Notes under the pieces: model-generated | Told to the model about the DNA's origin: nothing | Databases searched by the model: none | What the model saw: the letters and a program-made list of their open reading frames with translations, nothing else | Position numbers and translations under genes: made by a program | Assembly: GCF_001673155.1 (NCBI RefSeq) | Contig: NZ_LZLE01000232.1 | Span: 1-32,163 of the forward strand | Origin: Mycobacterium sp. 1423905.2 | Lineage (GTDB): Bacteria > Actinomycetota > Actinomycetes > Mycobacteriales > Mycobacteriaceae | DNA length: 32,163 bases | Reading direction: 5' to 3' | Shown: piece after piece, positions 32,104-32,163 of the stretch | Layout of the letters: every line of letters begins with the position of its first letter | Numbering within the stretch: the first letter of the stretch is position 1

Positions 32104-32163
32104 CGGCGGGCGGGGGTGTCCTGGTTTGGGATCAGTGGGACTAATGCGCATGTGATTATCGAC
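32104..32163 (+). CDS. Polyketide synthase ketosynthase fragment at window edge
   Basis: The last 60 bases encode RRAGVSWFGISGTNAHVIID, the conserved C-terminal end of a type I PKS ketosynthase domain (FG-x-SGTNAHV). The frame differs from menH and runs out of the window. Codons here (ACT, AAT, CAT, ATT) are AT-richer than the surrounding genes, hinting at a different origin. No start is present and none is expected, because this is an internal part of a very long gene. It lies about ten bases from the broken menH end, so the two are unlikely to be natural neighbours. Confidence 0.8.

Overview
The window comes from a high-GC mycobacterium. Nearly every core gene is a close relative of a Mycobacterium tuberculosis gene, and the pattern fits a slow-growing, M. 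avium-complex-like species. That assignment rests on remembered protein families and gene order; no database was searched. There are no rRNA, tRNA, CRISPR or transposase genes. The right-hand end carries 20 codons of a polyketide synthase.

Layout. (1) 1-5100 matches the M. tuberculosis Rv2202c-Rv2198c block: adoK (cut by the window start), asnB on the opposite strand, then ctaC, ctaF and the N-terminal half of mmpS3. (2) Inside a Thr/Pro-coding low-complexity stretch (about 5100-5370) the gene order jumps to the Rv0538-Rv0558 block: a GT2 glycosyltransferase, a DUF2064 protein, a GT-C-like membrane protein, menE, a DUF3349 protein, a small membrane protein, pitA, a VOC protein, an SDR, menB, a deazaflavin-type nitroreductase, an aldo/keto reductase with a divergent TetR regulator, fadD8, an amidohydrolase, menC, bpoC, menD, a DUF3592 protein and mgtA. 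(3) About 7.2 kb (24291-31472) separates mgtA from menH, which are adjacent in M. tuberculosis. It encodes an FHA-HTH protein, an ECF-like sigma factor with a zinc-binding-type tail, a cytochrome P450, a FAD monooxygenase-like protein, an SDR, a small orphan ORF and two tandem secreted/lipoprotein paralogues. (4) menH/ubiE (31473-32093) stops early, and about 10 bases later the sequence becomes a ketosynthase C-terminal motif at the window edge.

How the genes work together. The backbone is respiratory: cytochrome oxidase subunits (ctaC, ctaF) and much of the menaquinone pathway (menD, menC, menE, menB, menH, with bpoC as a possible SHCHC synthase). Phosphate uptake (pitA) and cell-envelope glycosylation (GT2, GT-C-like protein, mgtA) are interleaved. 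Many genes are translationally coupled by GTGA or ATGA overlaps.

Most notable points: two chimeric joints (mmpS3/Rv0538-like and menH/PKS), each either a real rearrangement or an assembly error; a conserved palindromic element upstream of both the P450 and the FAD monooxygenase of the islet; a paired TetR operator; a 30-bp tandem array of hairpins upstream of the SDR; and a broken signal peptide in the second lipoprotein paralogue.
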